A stretch of 64,000 bases of DNA from Oxyruncus cristatus (GCA_013399855.1 VXAY01002115.1:1094540-1158539); one strand, 5' to 3'. Counted from the first letter of the stretch, positions 10,700 to 23,954 are shown. The notes: generated from the sequence alone by a model not told the origin. Program-made: numbers and translations.

Positions 10700-13600
10700 C
10701 CTAAATTTATCTTTGGAATTCACTGGATAGCCAAAGAGAAGAAAATTATGAATGGTGTCAGCACCACACTTATCAGTGTAGACATTCTGTACATTTTACA
10801 TGTCTGTCTATGTATGTGCCCAAAGGACTTGAAAAACAAACCAGATGACAATTTCAGGATACATTTTCTTTCAAAGAGGAAGATCCAGTTTCTGTATTCA
10901 GTTTATATGCCAGTCCTTGGCAGAAAAATCTGCAAGCAGAATTGTACACGTGTTCAAAACTAAGCACATTTTATATACGGGCCTAGTTGTGACCACAATG
11001 GGTAATACCTTACAAGGTCAAAGAATATATAGTGGAGACTCAGGTGAACTTCACCCCATAGAGAGGTTAATTCATAATATTCTAATTCAAAATTCCTAGT
11101 GTTCTAATTCAGGTTTCTACCTCTTTCAAAGTATTTGATACTAAAGAAACCTGCTAATGCTCTGGTGTAGAACAGAAAGACCTATATCATTCTTCAAAAA
11201 TATGCCATTGCCTATTCAAGCCAAGTGAGAACAAAAAAATTCCTACTTTAAGGATGGTAACTTCCTAATAAATCCAGTGCAGAATGATACAGACAGCATT
11301 TTAGAGCACACTGACATAGTACTATCTACAGAATTATGGACAACCCTTGGACCCTGCCAGGTTGAGGCTTAATACCAGAAATAGAATAAATTGATTCAAG
11401 AAGTCATCTTGAACACCACCGTTCAGCCTGAGTGCAGTTCAGTCTCTGATGATTAAATGTTACTTCTTTATAAGCTTCATTCTGGCCAAAACTATCTTAC
11501 ATTAATATTTTCACAAACTATATCCCAAAATAAACATTTTATATATGATACAAATACCAAAGTCATTTCAGTTCACTTACTGTGGTCATGACCACTTTGG
11601 CAAGGCTTTGGTGAGGGAGGAGAAATTCAATAAATCAGATAATTTCATGATTTAGCGTTTGCAAAGGTCAGAAACCAGCACACAATATCTCCCCACTCTG
11701 AATTGCACATCAGTTAATAGAAAGTGCAAAATTTTCCAAGAATCCAGCCAAAACCTGGCATCTGACAGAGGAACTTCATCAATGTGTTCTATCCTTTGGG
11801 CTCCTCCCTCCCACCATTAAGTCCTGAAGAAATAAAGTATAATAATGGACACAAGGACTAGTTCTTACATTAAGAAACCGACAGCAGGGGAAGGATAAAT
11901 GGCAAGAAACTTTTTCCTTTAATCGCATTGTGCTTTCATTAGCTAATGTTGCAGCATTTGCTCTAGAAGAAGATAAACTGAGGAAATTTGGTAACGGAGG
12001 GGGAAGTTGAGTTTTGTGTCTCAGATGAGCTCGGAGCACCCGCAAAATTAAAGTATCTCCGGGATTTTTGTTTTAGACACTACTAAAGAAAAGCTGAGCA
12101 TTCTGCAAATTCACAGCCAAATTTCAAAGCCAGAAAGCACAGCTACAAAGTGGTGGCAATGTGTATTTCTTCCAAGACAGTAAGCCTACTCAGGTTTTTT
12201 TTTTTTTTACCTGGACTGTTTGCTTCTCTTTGCACCAGTTTATTTTCTTCCACTCTATTCTGGCACAGCTGGATTTTGACAGACACACACGACGTTCATC
12301 ACATGAGGAATATATGTGATGGTGAAAAAAAAAAAAAGGCCAAAATTTTGGATTCTGTTCTGTGATTTGCTGTCTCATTTCCTTTGTCTAGGGATGCACA
12401 GCACGTCCTCATCCATTCCACTTCCCAGTCATTGATTAATCAACAACATTTATCCTGAATGGAACAGGACACACAGTAAAACACCAAGACAGAGCTGGGT
12501 GTCTCCCAGAAAGCACCCATTTCACAAGGTTTTCACAGGGGATGCTGCTTAGACTGGTGCAGTTGCGTGAAGCCACTTTCTTGCACAGACTTCTGCAAAG
12601 CCTGAAACTTAGTCCAAAGCTAACAGCAGCTTTGCAGCACTTAGTAAGGCAACCTGACATGTGTAATTGATAAGGAAGGAGCAAGCCAGCAGCCAGGAAC
12701 TGGCAGGGGTGCCTCAACACATGCCCCTCCTGCATACATCATAGCATTAAAACCATCAAATCCTCCTGGTAGAAAAGCAAACAAGACCAGCCTAAGACCA
12801 AGATAAATAAAAGGCCCAAAGCAACATTAAATCATCCGAAGATATTCCCATTAAACAGAATTATTGTCCCCATTAAGAATCAAAGCTATTTAGAATCATT
12901 GGCTCTTCAGCTTTTCGATTAAGCAGATTTTTCCATGTGGGTTTCTCATGATAAAAGGCCTTATCTTGCAAATCCTTGCTCATGTCTAGCATCCCACCTC
13001 AAGTGAGCAGTCCTAATGGATGAAGAGCGTTAGTTTACTAATCTGATCAACATTCACTTAATTCTGCTGATTTCAGCTTGATTTGCCAGACAGAAGGAGA
13101 TCAAGCCAAGGGACCCAATCTCAGAGAACTGAGTTTACAAGAAAAGAATTACAGTTGTGCCTACAGTCAGACACAAACAGGAGCTCATTAACAACTGTCC
13201 AGACTCCAAATCCCCAGAGTTCAGCTCCAGCCTGGAAGGCACAGAGCCATAAGACTGGGAAGATGCTGATAAATCCACCTGAGAGACAACACTTTTTACA
13301 TTCACACCCTAACGTGCCTAAATGGCTTTCTGACCAAGGCTGGCTCATGCCCCAGTGGCTTGGAGCTGGCCCCTGACAGCACTAGGTTGTGTAGACATGT
13401 TCTATAGGGTAGGCACACCCTATATTGACATGACAGCATTTAGCTGATCCTTCATAATAAAATGTGTATTCTACTGGCCTCTGATTGACTGGTCTGCTGA
13501 CTGCCTGAAATTGCCTGGAGACAAAGAAATGAAAAGGAACAAATTACTTTAAGAGTAATTGTATTAATATAACGTAATGCAGTATTGTCTATCATCTAGA

Positions 13601-14815
13601 AATACTGTCAGCAGAGAGAGGAGCAAGCAAGAATCTTAAATTCCACAACTCAAACCAGAAACAAAGGACTTGCTCTTGTTTTTAAACCAAACTTGCATTT
13701 GCCACGATTTCCATGATTTATAAACCCAGAAATTACCCTTGACATCCACAGACTCCCATGTTCCAAGTTCCCTAATATATTCTTTCCATCGGTTTCTGCC
13801 CTACCCTTTCTGTGGTCCAAACAGGATTTCTGAAGGCGCTGTGCTGATACCAGCAGTTTGATAAAGCACAGTGAGTTATTTCTACTTTCTCTGAAGAATA
13901 CACCTATCAGTGCTTGCCTGGGTATGTTTGCACACATGTGTGTGTTCAGCACGACTGCACTGACCCTTCCACTTGGTCCTAATGAAAAAAATCCTCATTA
14001 TCATAAAGCAATCCTGAAAAATAGTTGAGTAAGGATACCAAACCCATAAGAGCCCACAAAATGGTTCACTCCCTGGCCCCTGTTCCAGGCACCCAAGTGT
14101 AGCCTGAGTGAGCATAAAATACTAACTTTTATGGTTAGCTATGTGATGAAGTGGATCTTGTCTTGCTTTATTTTTGTTTGACAGTGCTATAAACATATTA
14201 TATTAAAATAGTGCCCCATTCAACCTTCTCGGACGGATTTCTGCTTGAATTATTGTGGGGAGCAGCAGAGGGAGGGAGACTGGGGCACAACTGCAGGGTT
14301 GAAATGCAGAAATCAAACCCTGATGGTTGAAACTAAGAAGTGATTTGATCTGTCACAGGTACTTAGGAACTGACATCCAGAAGAGCTTCAGGGAGGGCAG
14401 GAACAACTTGGTCAGGCATCTCCACCAACTCACCTGCAAATATGAGTCAGGACCCTCAGTTCACCTAAGTACAGTCTAACACACCCTCACTGCATTTCCA
14501 GTCTGAGTGGTCCATCTGAGCAAAGCAGAGGACCACTAAAAGCTGGTAGGTGACAGCATCTGCTCAGCACACCCACGTGTGTCAAGCTGGGCACACTCGT
14601 TCCCTCGCCGTGGTTAGACACCTTGTTTTGGGATCCAAGCAGATTCCTGCTAAAAGCTTCTCCTTCCCTTCACTCCTTCCTACTTCAGTGTTACTCATAT
14701 CGATTTTCTTACTTTAACTCCTCAGATCTAAAAGCAGAGCACTGAACTCACAGGACTGCTTTCTGGCTCTTTTCACAAACAGGGCTAACACTACTACAGA
14801 TCAATCACTGTGGAA
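10700..14815. other. noncoding stretch, no gene seen
   Basis: No gene recognised. Homopolymers: T-run near 12195-12208 and A-run near 12325-12337, about 120 bases apart. A CAAAGGTCA nuclear-receptor half-site-like string occurs near 11663. Minus-strand open frames around 12436-12735 and 13650-14115 have no recognisable domain. Confidence 0.55.
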
Positions 14816-14819
14816 GTTA

Positions 14820-14855
14820 TTTTTTTTTTCTTTCTGCCTTTTTTTTTTTTTTTTT
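14820..14855. repeat. compound poly-T tract
   Basis: Ten T (14820-14829), a short CTTTCTGCC interruption and seventeen T (14839-14855). No flanking SINE or processed-gene sequence was recognised beside it. Confidence 0.85.
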
Positions 14856-14859
14856 GACT

Positions 14860-16120
14860 GAAAGCCAAAGAATTTGGACTTTCAGAGGTTTGGGTAGGAG
14901 GCATATTATGTGATTTAAATGTAATGTGTTAATAGAAAGGGTTTGGCACGTGGGAGAGGGAAGGGACAAAAAGACCACATCTCCCTGCGTGGTAGAAGTT
15001 AATAGGAGAAGGAGGTCAGATGAAGCATGTGGAGTTACACTGCTGCAATACTGGGAAAATAAGAAAATCAGGCACTACAGAAAAGGAAACAAAATTACAG
15101 CTCTAATAACAACAGAAATACATGTAATATGCAGCACAGATAATATATGTATGCATGGAGGATCTTATTAAAATCTACAAATATTTTCTTCTTTTGCCTT
15201 CTGCTATTTGCGCAAAAAATAGAATGGCTCTATCTCCCTTTGTCAATAAATCACATTAAGGTCACTCTGAGGAGCAGCAAAATATAAATGTTTCGTATGC
15301 AAAAATGAAACCATGTTTGGGATATAAATGTGATACAAATGCCATCCAAAATACGCTTGAAAGAGAGAAATGAAGTACTGGTGCATTAGATTTCACGATT
15401 TATTTACAGACTGGAAGTCATTGAAATCTACTTCTCCCTAAACTATCTGTTCCCAAGCTTTAAATATTCAATAACTTCTCAGCCAGGGAATGTGTGCTTT
15501 TTTTTTTCTTCCTTTCCCTCTATTTTCTCTGCGCCTTATCATGTGCTAAATATATTATTGCAACACATTAGTTACTTTGGTCCACAGCTCTGAAATAAGG
15601 CTCTAGGAATCTCACAGATAAATCACTGATCACAATAAATTGATTGTCTATTCTGGATTCCCTTTTGTAGGACGAAAAAAAAAAAAAGCACAAATGATTG
15701 AGTTCTGAGAACAAACCCATGTCTGGTACTTCTCAAAAGACTGTGGGTTTTCACCTTCAACTGTGCATTCTGGATTTTTCTCCAAGTGTTCTGTACAAAT
15801 GGTAAAAGCTGCATTTCTCTCAAGCTGTGGGACAACTGCCCCACAACCAGAAGGTAATTTTAAGATTACAAGCTTGTGTTTCATTTGAAGTTTTGATGGA
15901 GTGTGTATATCTTCTCTCAAACCAATATTTAATAAGTTACTTTTGTGACCTACTGAAGCAAGACATCTGCACTACTCTGCACTTTTGTTTCCAATAGACT
16001 CATATTTAGCCTGGTACAGTTGATATATGGGAGAGAACATCTTGGAACAGATAAACCATGAATAATTCCAGATCTTTAACTACCACAAACACCTTCTTTT
16101 GGCATCCTCATTCTCAACAC
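14860..16120. other. noncoding stretch, no gene seen
   Basis: AT-rich sequence with a T-run near 15498 and an A-run at 15676-15688. No coding, RNA-gene or repeat signature recognised. Frames on the minus strand at 15623-15920 are broken up by the A-run and carry no domain. Confidence 0.5.
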
Positions 16121-16124
16121 CATC

Positions 16125-16176
16125 TTTTTTTTTTTTTTNNNNNNNNNNNNNNNNNNNNNNNNNNNNNNNNNNNNNN

Positions 16177-16202
<26 letters not shown>
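16125..16202. other. assembly gap inside a poly-T tract
   Basis: Thirty-eight N (16139-16176) are flanked by 14 T on the left (16125-16138) and 26 T on the right (16177-16202). The missing sequence is probably more poly-T, or a T-rich element that could not be assembled. The true length is unknown. Confidence 0.95.
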
Positions 16203-16208
<6 letters not shown>

Positions 16209-16690
16209 GTCAATGGATGCCAGATTGGGGTTATGGACTTAATTAATTTTATGTCTGTGACATGCTCACTGTATAATTATACCAAGCTGTGCACTATTAG
16301 ATAATTATTTTTGGTCCTCAAAAGAGGAATTCAATTTGTTTGAAATTATTTTAGCTCCTTCAGAAAGAAAGATATTATTTCCCTTCAAAAAGCCATCAAA
16401 CTAAGTGATAAAGCAACCTCATTCTGGTAATAAAAGACTATGGCACTGAAGTGGTTACAAACCATTTTGTTCAACCAGACTATTTACAAGTAGCAACAGG
16501 GTATCTGTTTCCTGTCATCTCCATCATATATCTTGAGGCAGAGAGATTGGAGCCCAATTACAGCCTGATATCTAATCAATACACACCTTATTCCTAGAGC
16601 AGGAAGTAAAGGAGGAGGCCCCTGGGAGCCAGAGTTCAAATTACTCCGCTGTCGATTCCAGATAGCAGCTAATGATAGGATATATTTCTG
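16203..16690. other. AT-rich noncoding stretch
   Basis: Immediately right of the gap the sequence is rich in TTAATTAATTTTATG and ATAATTATTTTT-type strings (about 16238-16310), a base composition typical of homeodomain-rich noncoding elements. No gene seen. Confidence 0.35.
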
Positions 16691-16694
16691 GAAA

Positions 16695-16713
16695 GGGGGG
16701 TGGGTGGGAAGGG
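16695..16713 (+). other. G-quadruplex-forming motif
   Basis: Four G runs (6, 3, 3 and 3 G) are separated by loops of T, T and AA. Short single-base loops predict a very stable parallel quadruplex on the plus strand, with a matching C-rich strand able to form an i-motif. It sits in otherwise AT-rich DNA with no promoter recognised nearby. Confidence 0.8.
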
Positions 16714-16779
16714 CAGCACAGTTTAATGGGATTGTTAATACAGGGAACACATACGTATTTTAATTTAGACATCTGCTGC

Positions 16780-18450
16780 TGAATTCCAAAACCCTGCGCG
16801 AATCAGGAAAAAATGACCCAATTTGCTGTTCACTCCGATAGCTTTTGGGACTTAACTTTGCTAAAGTAAAGCATGCAAGTGATAAGCTCAGTCCAAAAAC
16901 CTTCAAATGAGATTTGTAAGCTACATTTGGTTAGATTCCCTCCCCTGTCTACCTTTTTGGTTGCTTTTTCTTGAAGGAGAACTCACTTTGATACGGATAC
17001 AGACTTTGTAGAGCTCCAGGGACTTTCAACCAAGCCAGTGAGCGTTTCCCTTTCCCAGATGACCAGTTAAACTTACTCTGCTGTGTGCTTGGATCCACCA
17101 AGCCAAATCGTGCACTTAACTGAAGGCAGCTGTCTGTTGACTCTTGGGCAGTTACTCACTCTTTGGGAAGGTCTTAAAGAGACACATCTTGGGACTATCT
17201 GTCCCTGAGTGTCTAGTTTTGTCAATTAGCCAAAAAAAATAACCAGTCCTACTCACCTAGTACTTTCTATTTTTAGCAATCATTCAAAAAGCCGCCTTAT
17301 GCGTAGCAGTCCTTATGAAAATGGTAGGGGTTTCTGCCTTGCAAGAACTACCCTAACTCAGAAATGCAAAATATGAAAAGCAAATAGCCTGAATAATCAA
17401 ACCAAGTCACATGCTACACTCAGTACTCCAAGAAAGAGAATGAAGCACAGGGGCATAATAAATCTTGTTAGTATTTAGCTTTCAAAATGCTCTGGATGGC
17501 TGCCTGGTGACATGGATTCCTTCTCCGTTTAATACAGGTTTGATTAGCCAGGAAATCATTGTCTTTTTCTAGAGAGCCAGAGTACAGACCCACAAAACTC
17601 ACAGTAAACAAAAGCAGTCAACACAAATCTCATCCATGGTTTTCTGGTTGGAAGCACTGGACCAGGCTCTAAGGCACCCAGCTTCAGCACCCAGCACCCC
17701 GAGTGAGGCAGGTAAATCCTCACAAGGACCGGATTGACGAAGACCTTCAGTTTTCTAACTTAGCTTTCTACAATACCTAAATCTGGTCTTGGATCGTGTT
17801 ACTCTTCAATTCCTCATCTGACACATTTGGGTGAGTAATCCTTCCTCTCTCCTGCCTTAACTGTTTGTCCATCTTAACTACTTATAATACAAATTCTTCC
17901 AGCTGGTGGCCACTGCAATATATTTGAACAATACTTAGCACAATTTCAGCTTGGGATTTCTTAGTCTGACTCGATAGTGCTATTGCTAGTACAGAGTTTC
18001 ACATAAATGGGGCCCCAAGATTGAATGATACCTCTAAGTGCTGCTGTACTACAAATAAATAATTATATGATATACATAAATCTTGCATTTTTAATGCCAA
18101 AGTCCCATGAGACAGAAAAAAGATTTTAAACGAGACAAGAACTTTCTAATTATACTGCATGTTGATGATCTTGGAATAGGTACAAAAACCATTAAAGACT
18201 TTGACTTTTTTTTTCTGCCTCTTAAATAGGAAAAATCTTTTCATCAAACATAGATTGAAGCCAGTGATAATGTAACTCTGGCTTACTAAATAATAACAGT
18301 GCAGGGCTTTCTAAATAGCCTACTTCAAATAATGACTTATATTATCCTAAATTCAAAAGCAAACAACTGGGGAGAAGGAAATCGCTAAACGAAGAGCAAT
18401 ATTAAATTCCAGAGGGTGAATGTGTGCTGCTAAAGGTGTGGTCTTAATGG
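16780..18450. other. noncoding stretch with a weak candidate element at its start
   Basis: 16790-16960 has few simple repeats and an even, information-rich look (CTTTGCTAAAGTAAAGCATGC-like strings) that could be a conserved element, but nothing decisive is visible. The rest, including AT-rich 18040-18260, shows no gene or known repeat. Confidence 0.3.
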
Positions 18451-18454
18451 AATT

Positions 18455-19490
18455 TGACCTATATCCATAATTGTGCTGTCACTCAGCGCCAACTCTCACA
18501 GCACAAAGACCACAGACGGGCAGGGTGTGAACAAAGCAGGGAGCTGCCTGGAGCTGCAGACTCCTGCAGGGAGCACAGGGGTGACCCCATTGCCTCTTCC
18601 CCTCCCACAAGCCCTGGACACCTGGGCTGGCTGTCACTGCCATTTCCAAAGAGAATAAGCTGTTGGATGGTGGCTGTGGCTCAGTGTGGGTTGGCCGCTG
18701 CAAGCAGGAGCGATCAGATCCTCCAACATCCTTGCAGCAGCAACCCTACAGGCTCAGTCAGTCATCTCAAGCCTCTTCATGTCTCTAAGTGTTCAGGGCA
18801 CAGAAACAAAGAGGTGGTGGCTACCTACTAGGTCCACTGCCCTTGAGGGAGAAAATGAGATTAGGCTAACGAGCCACTCTTATCCCAGCTGAACTGTTGG
18901 ATGAACTTCCAAAAATACCCTTGAATTGGCATTCTGCGTACAGCTGTGTTTATGAAAGGCAGTATCATGTATGTAAATAAATTCAGATGCCGCTTGAGTT
19001 ATTTTAAAACAATCAGAAGAACACTAATCATTTTATAGGCTCAATCTTATCCCAAGAAAGTGACAACTTGGTGTATATACATGTGCTAGAACTTTCAGTC
19101 AGTTACTTGCGTCTTCACACAGGCATTAAACAAGATGTAGAGTTGTCTCACAGCCGCATGAAAAGCTACTTTTGTTTTCTGTCTACTTTGCTTGCTGATA
19201 TAAGCTTTAAATACAGGAACCTAAAAAATCCCTTAGCCAGTGCTCCAGGGGCAGGTAGTTTATGGGCAGGCATTAGATGTAGCTTGGTAGCACCTGAAAT
19301 CCTTTGTGTGAAGACCAAAGATTCCTCCAGTGCAATCTACCAAGGGGCAGAAGACAAGCACCAGTAGTACCTCAGCCCTCACCAGCACTCTGGCGTCCCG
19401 GGGAGCCCAGGGCAGGCTCACAGGATGCCCGAGCCTTGCCCTCCAGGGCAGGGTGGGTACTTTGAACCCAGACAAGAACCAGCCTGCAGC
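18455..19490. other. moderately GC-rich noncoding stretch
   Basis: GC rises at 18490-18760 and 19370-19500. Open frames on both strands overlap here, as expected where stop codons are rarer. None has a recognisable domain or splice setting. No CpG island of promoter size is visible. Confidence 0.4.
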
Positions 19491-19494
19491 TGGG

Positions 19495-19800
19495 CCCTGG
19501 CCAGGAGGCACGTGTATCGCAGAGCTCCCCGTGTTTAAATCCATTAATTATCTCGCAGTGTAAACAATTTGAGAGCACTGCGGTTGCCTGCTCATGGGGA
19601 GATAATGCAGTTTAACCACTCTCTGTTCTAACCCCATCGCTGCACAGACACTGGGAAGGTTGCAGAAATACCCCAGCGAGACGGGGAGATGACAAAAACA
19701 TTTCCCGGATTTGGCTTCTATCAGACCGCAGCAGCTGGAGATGATACTTCACCTCAGCTGGACTAAGTTAAACTACGGATATTCCCGGGGCTGAGCCAAT
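19495..19800. promoter_or_regulatory. candidate regulatory element (FOX/RUNX/E-box motifs)
   Basis: Within 300 bases: TAATTA (19545-19550), the forkhead-type TGTAAACAA (19559-19567), RUNX-type TGCGGT (19579-19584) and two CAGCTG E-boxes (19732-19737 and 19755-19760), with several retained CpGs. Motif matches were made by eye. The combination fits a tissue enhancer but does not prove one. Confidence 0.4.
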
Positions 19801-20689
19801 GGTGATGCTCCCTCTGCCTTCAAGGGAGCAAGGACATCACCTTAAGAGAGCCCGAACTTTGCACTTGTTTTCCTAACCTATGCCACAAAACCAAACCTGT
19901 TCTCATTTCTAGCAGTCCCACAGCAATCCCATGGCATCCTCTGCTTAGCATTTGAAAAAGCAAAAGCTCTGAACAAAAATGTCTCTGGGTAGTCAGAACA
20001 TATAAATGAATACCTGGCTACTTCTTTATGCCACAATATACCACACCAGAGTTCTGTAATTTAGGTGGCTGTTTTATTAAACATCATATACTATTCCCAT
20101 TTATTTTTTTATGATCTGGGACTGAGAGGGTATATTCTGTCATAGTCCGTTACATATTATGTTATCATCTTTTTGCCAGTGCTAGCCTCCAGAGGTGACA
20201 TGTCCAGAAATATGAATACTGCCATTAATGTTAACTCTGGTTTCATTTACATTTTCCTTTTGGAGTCCTGCACAGCAAGGTGAGCAGGTTACCCCACGAG
20301 AGCTAGAAGGAATATGGCCCACATAACAAGGGCACATCAGTGGCACATGGGAAAAAGAGCTTAAACTTGCACAGTGAAAAAAACTAAAGTCCATCTTGAA
20401 TTTCACGTGTCAGCAACGCAGCGTCTCTTCAGACACAAAACAAAAAGCTGGTGGCTAACCAGTGTCACTACCATTAACCTCATCCTCGTCTCCAGCGTCC
20501 AAAGTAAAACTTAAAATAAGGCTTTTTATAGCACAAAACCGCAGGATTACAAAACATCGATGGTTATTGCAAACTTCCCTCACAAATGCTAATGAATTGT
20601 TTTCTTTTTTCACTCCAATCCTGTTGTTTCAAATGAAAACACACCATTGCTTTGTTACTGAGCACTTTCTCCCACAGTACCCCGCATAA

Positions 20690-21105
20690 AGACTTGCTTG
20701 TGCACACTCTGGAATGTGCTTATTCCGAGATGTTTAATTGTCATTTCTTCCACCTTACATCAGAAGCCTGTCACATGCATTAATTAGGTCCATAAAAATA
20801 TGCTTGAAAACCCTACTATTTAAATACAAAAGAGAGAGAGAGAGAGAAATGAGCACTGTAATTTCCAGGAATGACTAATGTCTTGCTGGAGTTAATTCCC
20901 TGGATTGATGGCCTAATTGCCAATGTGGCCAAGGTAAGACACACAGTGAGATCTCTGGCTGCTCAGCAGTCAACACTACCTTCCTTACTACCCCTGAAAG
21001 AACAATTTTTAATTGATATTTCCAACTATGAGTTTGATTTAAATGAAAGGCTTACTCGTGGAACAAACAACAAGCCGCCATTTATGGAATGCAGACACAC
21101 ATAGG
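20690..21105. promoter_or_regulatory. candidate regulatory element
   Basis: Starts with an inverted pair GGAAT (20711-20715) and ATTCC (20722-20726), which gives two TEAD-like strings. It contains ATTAATTA at 20779-20786 and a short GA array at 20831-20847. The part after the array is complex sequence with TTTTTAATTGATATTTCC and TTTGATTTAAATG-like strings. An open frame of 77 codons covers 20871-21104 but matches nothing known and has a non-ATG start context, so a noncoding element is preferred. Confidence 0.35.
20831..20847. repeat. GA microsatellite
   Basis: Eight AG units plus one base, uninterrupted. Confidence 0.85.
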
Positions 21106-21109
21106 AAGG

Positions 21110-23245
21110 GGAAACCAGGTCCAGCCAGGGAATTAGAGACCATTTTGTGTGATTATAGGGGCAAAGCAGCCACCAACTCGATCAGAAGCTCATGTGCTGC
21201 AGCATCCTGCCTCCAGCATCAGCTCCAAATGCCTCAGAGTAACACATAAGCAACCTGTACAGTGGATTCATTTTAACTCCCTAAAGTAGCCATAAATTTA
21301 AATAAGACCCTTTCCTAGCCAGAAACCACAGGCTGGGTTGCCCTTTCACAATAATGTAAATGAGGAGTAACTTCATTTATAGCAGTGGCATTACAGCAAG
21401 GATTTATTCTCTGAGGGTGGGGAGGCACGGCTGGGAAGATGCATTGAACTTAGAACAGTCCAACTCGAGCAACAAATATATTAAAACAGCTCTGCTCCTG
21501 CAGTAGCAGTGACATATCTGTGAACATGAACAGTACTTTGCTGCCCCAGGAAGGAGAGGTGGTGGCCAGGACTTCCTAAGGGCATTTATCCCCTTCACAC
21601 TCACAGCCCACTGACACTCACAGCATGAGTTTCTGTTCCCGCTCCCAAGAAAAGAAGAAAATTCCATCACAACCTGTAATATTTGGGCTACTAAGATGCA
21701 TTAAACTGTATTAGGATATTAAGACATATTCACAGCACAAGAAACGCTCATTTGCAGGCCGAGAAGTAAACTGTGAGCACTGTGTCTTCGGCATCACAGG
21801 CAAACAGTGTACCTTGCCGAACTGAATATAAAAATCAAATCAAATTTAAATTTAAAACTTGTGTTTTCTTGTGTTGACATAGTCTCTCAGACTTGAGGGA
21901 ATTCAACTGCTTGACTTAAATAGCCCTGAAAAATGAGACTTATTATACAAATACAAACTTAATTCTCCTAGTAATAATGGCTTTTATTTTCAGTGGGAGA
22001 AAATTCTGCTGTTTGTTTAGAGTGACCAGAGATCTATGCAAATTTTACCTGGGGAAAAATACACAGACAATGAACTGCTTTCTGAAAAACTAAATGAGGT
22101 TTATATTAGTACATCAACTGTATTAGTTTTCACAAAATTCTACCATCTGAAGTTAAAATAAGTGCAGGTCTTTCTAAAATACATGCAAAATTATATTCAA
22201 ACCCTCTCAAATAAGACATTTTCCACCAGGTCTTTCGATGATCTGTATCTTTTAGATTTTTAGCAACACTTGTCTGAGGAGGTCAAAGTACTCTAGCACG
22301 AAAGACTGAAACTAGCAACACCCTAGATAAATAGTAAGCATTACAATAATATATAATATATATTACAATTCTAAGGCTAAATATGTAGCTCAAAATAAAC
22401 TCATGCAACCTAGCTCTGTCTTCTCTCCCTATTTGTGGCTTTTTTTCATAGAATTATAGGATGGCTCCTGCCACCTCCTCACAGCACTGGTTTAACCCGA
22501 GGGAGAGGCCAAGTGCATGCAACAAATACCCCCACCAAAAATGTTCTTCCTTTTTCCAACATGCAAGTTCGTTTTGCCAAAGGTCAGAGAAAGTCTGAGG
22601 TGGTAATTAGAGCAGGTCTGAAATATTACATCACTACTATGTTATACAGGTAGCTTTTTCATTCTCACTGAGTTATCAGACTCCAGCATAATGCACAGAC
22701 AGCTGAACCTGACATCAGCACATACTTGGGGTTTTTATTTCAATAACCCATAAATTTTAATACTCAGATCAGTCAAAGTGAGTTCTCTCAGGCAATTAAT
22801 GTATAATTAGACTAAGGTAATAATATATTTAGTAGAATTCAAAGGTAATTGCTACAGAGAAGTGCACGCTCTCTAACATATATGGAAACCGAGGTGAGCC
22901 CAAACCCAGAAACAAACATCCAGGACCCTCTTGCTGTGAAAAATTCAAGATATAGATCTGAATCTTGCTGGTAACCTCTCTGCCTTTGCAGTCTTGCTCT
23001 GTCCAAGTAGATGAGGTCCCAGCCATCCAATGGAATAAGGCTGTTTGTGTGAGTGGTTTGATCGGTCCAGAATTGAAGTCCCCCTTCTGAAACTTCTCTG
23101 TTCCCCCCATATAGCTTCTAAAATCCAGATCAGATGTCTTGGGCCCTTCCTAGATGACGCCTGCTTTCCCTGCTTTGCTTCACTTTTGATGCGCTGCTCT
23201 GTGTTAAACCTCAATAGACATATTTGGCAACAGCACATTTTATGA
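21110..23245. other. noncoding stretch, no gene seen
   Basis: AT-rich. A near-palindromic ATATATTA string occurs at about 22349-22364. A CATAGAATTATAGGATGGCT string near 22449 faintly resembles the repeated tail of CR1 LINEs on the minus strand, but the similarity stops after about 20 bases. No gene recognised. Confidence 0.4.
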
Positions 23246-23249
23246 TGCC

Positions 23250-23382
23250 AGTTCTACTGATGAGAAATGTGAGATACAACGGGACCGAGACGTGCAAGGG
23301 TGTATGTGACGCCTGTTAACAGAGCTGGGAGTAGACTGAGTCACAGGCTCCTCTTCTGCATCCCTACCAGCAGGACTGTATT
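23250..23382 (-). repeat. MIR-like SINE, minus strand
   Basis: Read on the plus strand it follows the reverse MIR order: ACTGATGAGAAATGTGAG (23256-23273), a GCAAGGG block, then CAGAGCTGGGAGTAGA (23320-23335) and a GGCTCCT...CTGCAT...CTACCAG block. The last part is the reverse of the tRNA-related head, where the A/B-box region would lie. This is the most complete SINE in the window, but the promoter boxes look degraded and it is surely inactive. Confidence 0.6.
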
Positions 23383-23384
23383 TT

Positions 23385-23950
23385 TTCTTTACTTTGACTT
23401 CTCTCATGCTTAAAACAGTTGTGGCTTATTGAGAGATTTAGCAAGGAGCATGGGGCAAATTTACCTGTTTACCAAGAGGTTGCAGTGTTTCTAGAAGACT
23501 CATACCTTGGAGCTATATGCCACATGATGCCTAAAGATGCTGGAGGGATTGCCTAATACTTAACTGGAGCATGTAGATGTCTGCCAAATAACTGTAACCG
23601 CTGGTATTAAAGAGGAACAAAACATATATGTTTTACTATAAAGCACTTGCAAAATAGATACTAACTCTTTGCACAGTGGTCCATTATAGACTGACTTTAT
23701 TGTACTTTGGCCAATAAGGTCCTCTCGATTTAACTAAGAATTAGACATTAGAGAGGAGCAATAATAGCTGGTAAGGAAATATTATCAACTTCATTTCATT
23801 TTCAGATGGTTATTTCCTATTCTGCTATCAGGTTTTATTCTGCTTGTGGAGTACATATTATACATATTTTTAATAAAACCACTGCAAAATTACCCACAGG
23901 CAGAGAGAATAAATTAACAGGCTACTTAATTGAGTTCTTTTCAAGATTCT
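23385..23950. other. noncoding stretch
   Basis: AT-rich, no gene or known repeat seen. The only notable string is ACCGCTGGTATTAAAG near 23597. Confidence 0.35.
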
Positions 23951-23954
23951 TAGC

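Noticed and set aside
22446..22470. CR1-like tail (CATAGAATTATAGGATGG)
   Set aside because: Similarity is limited to about 20 bases and no adjacent CR1 body is visible.
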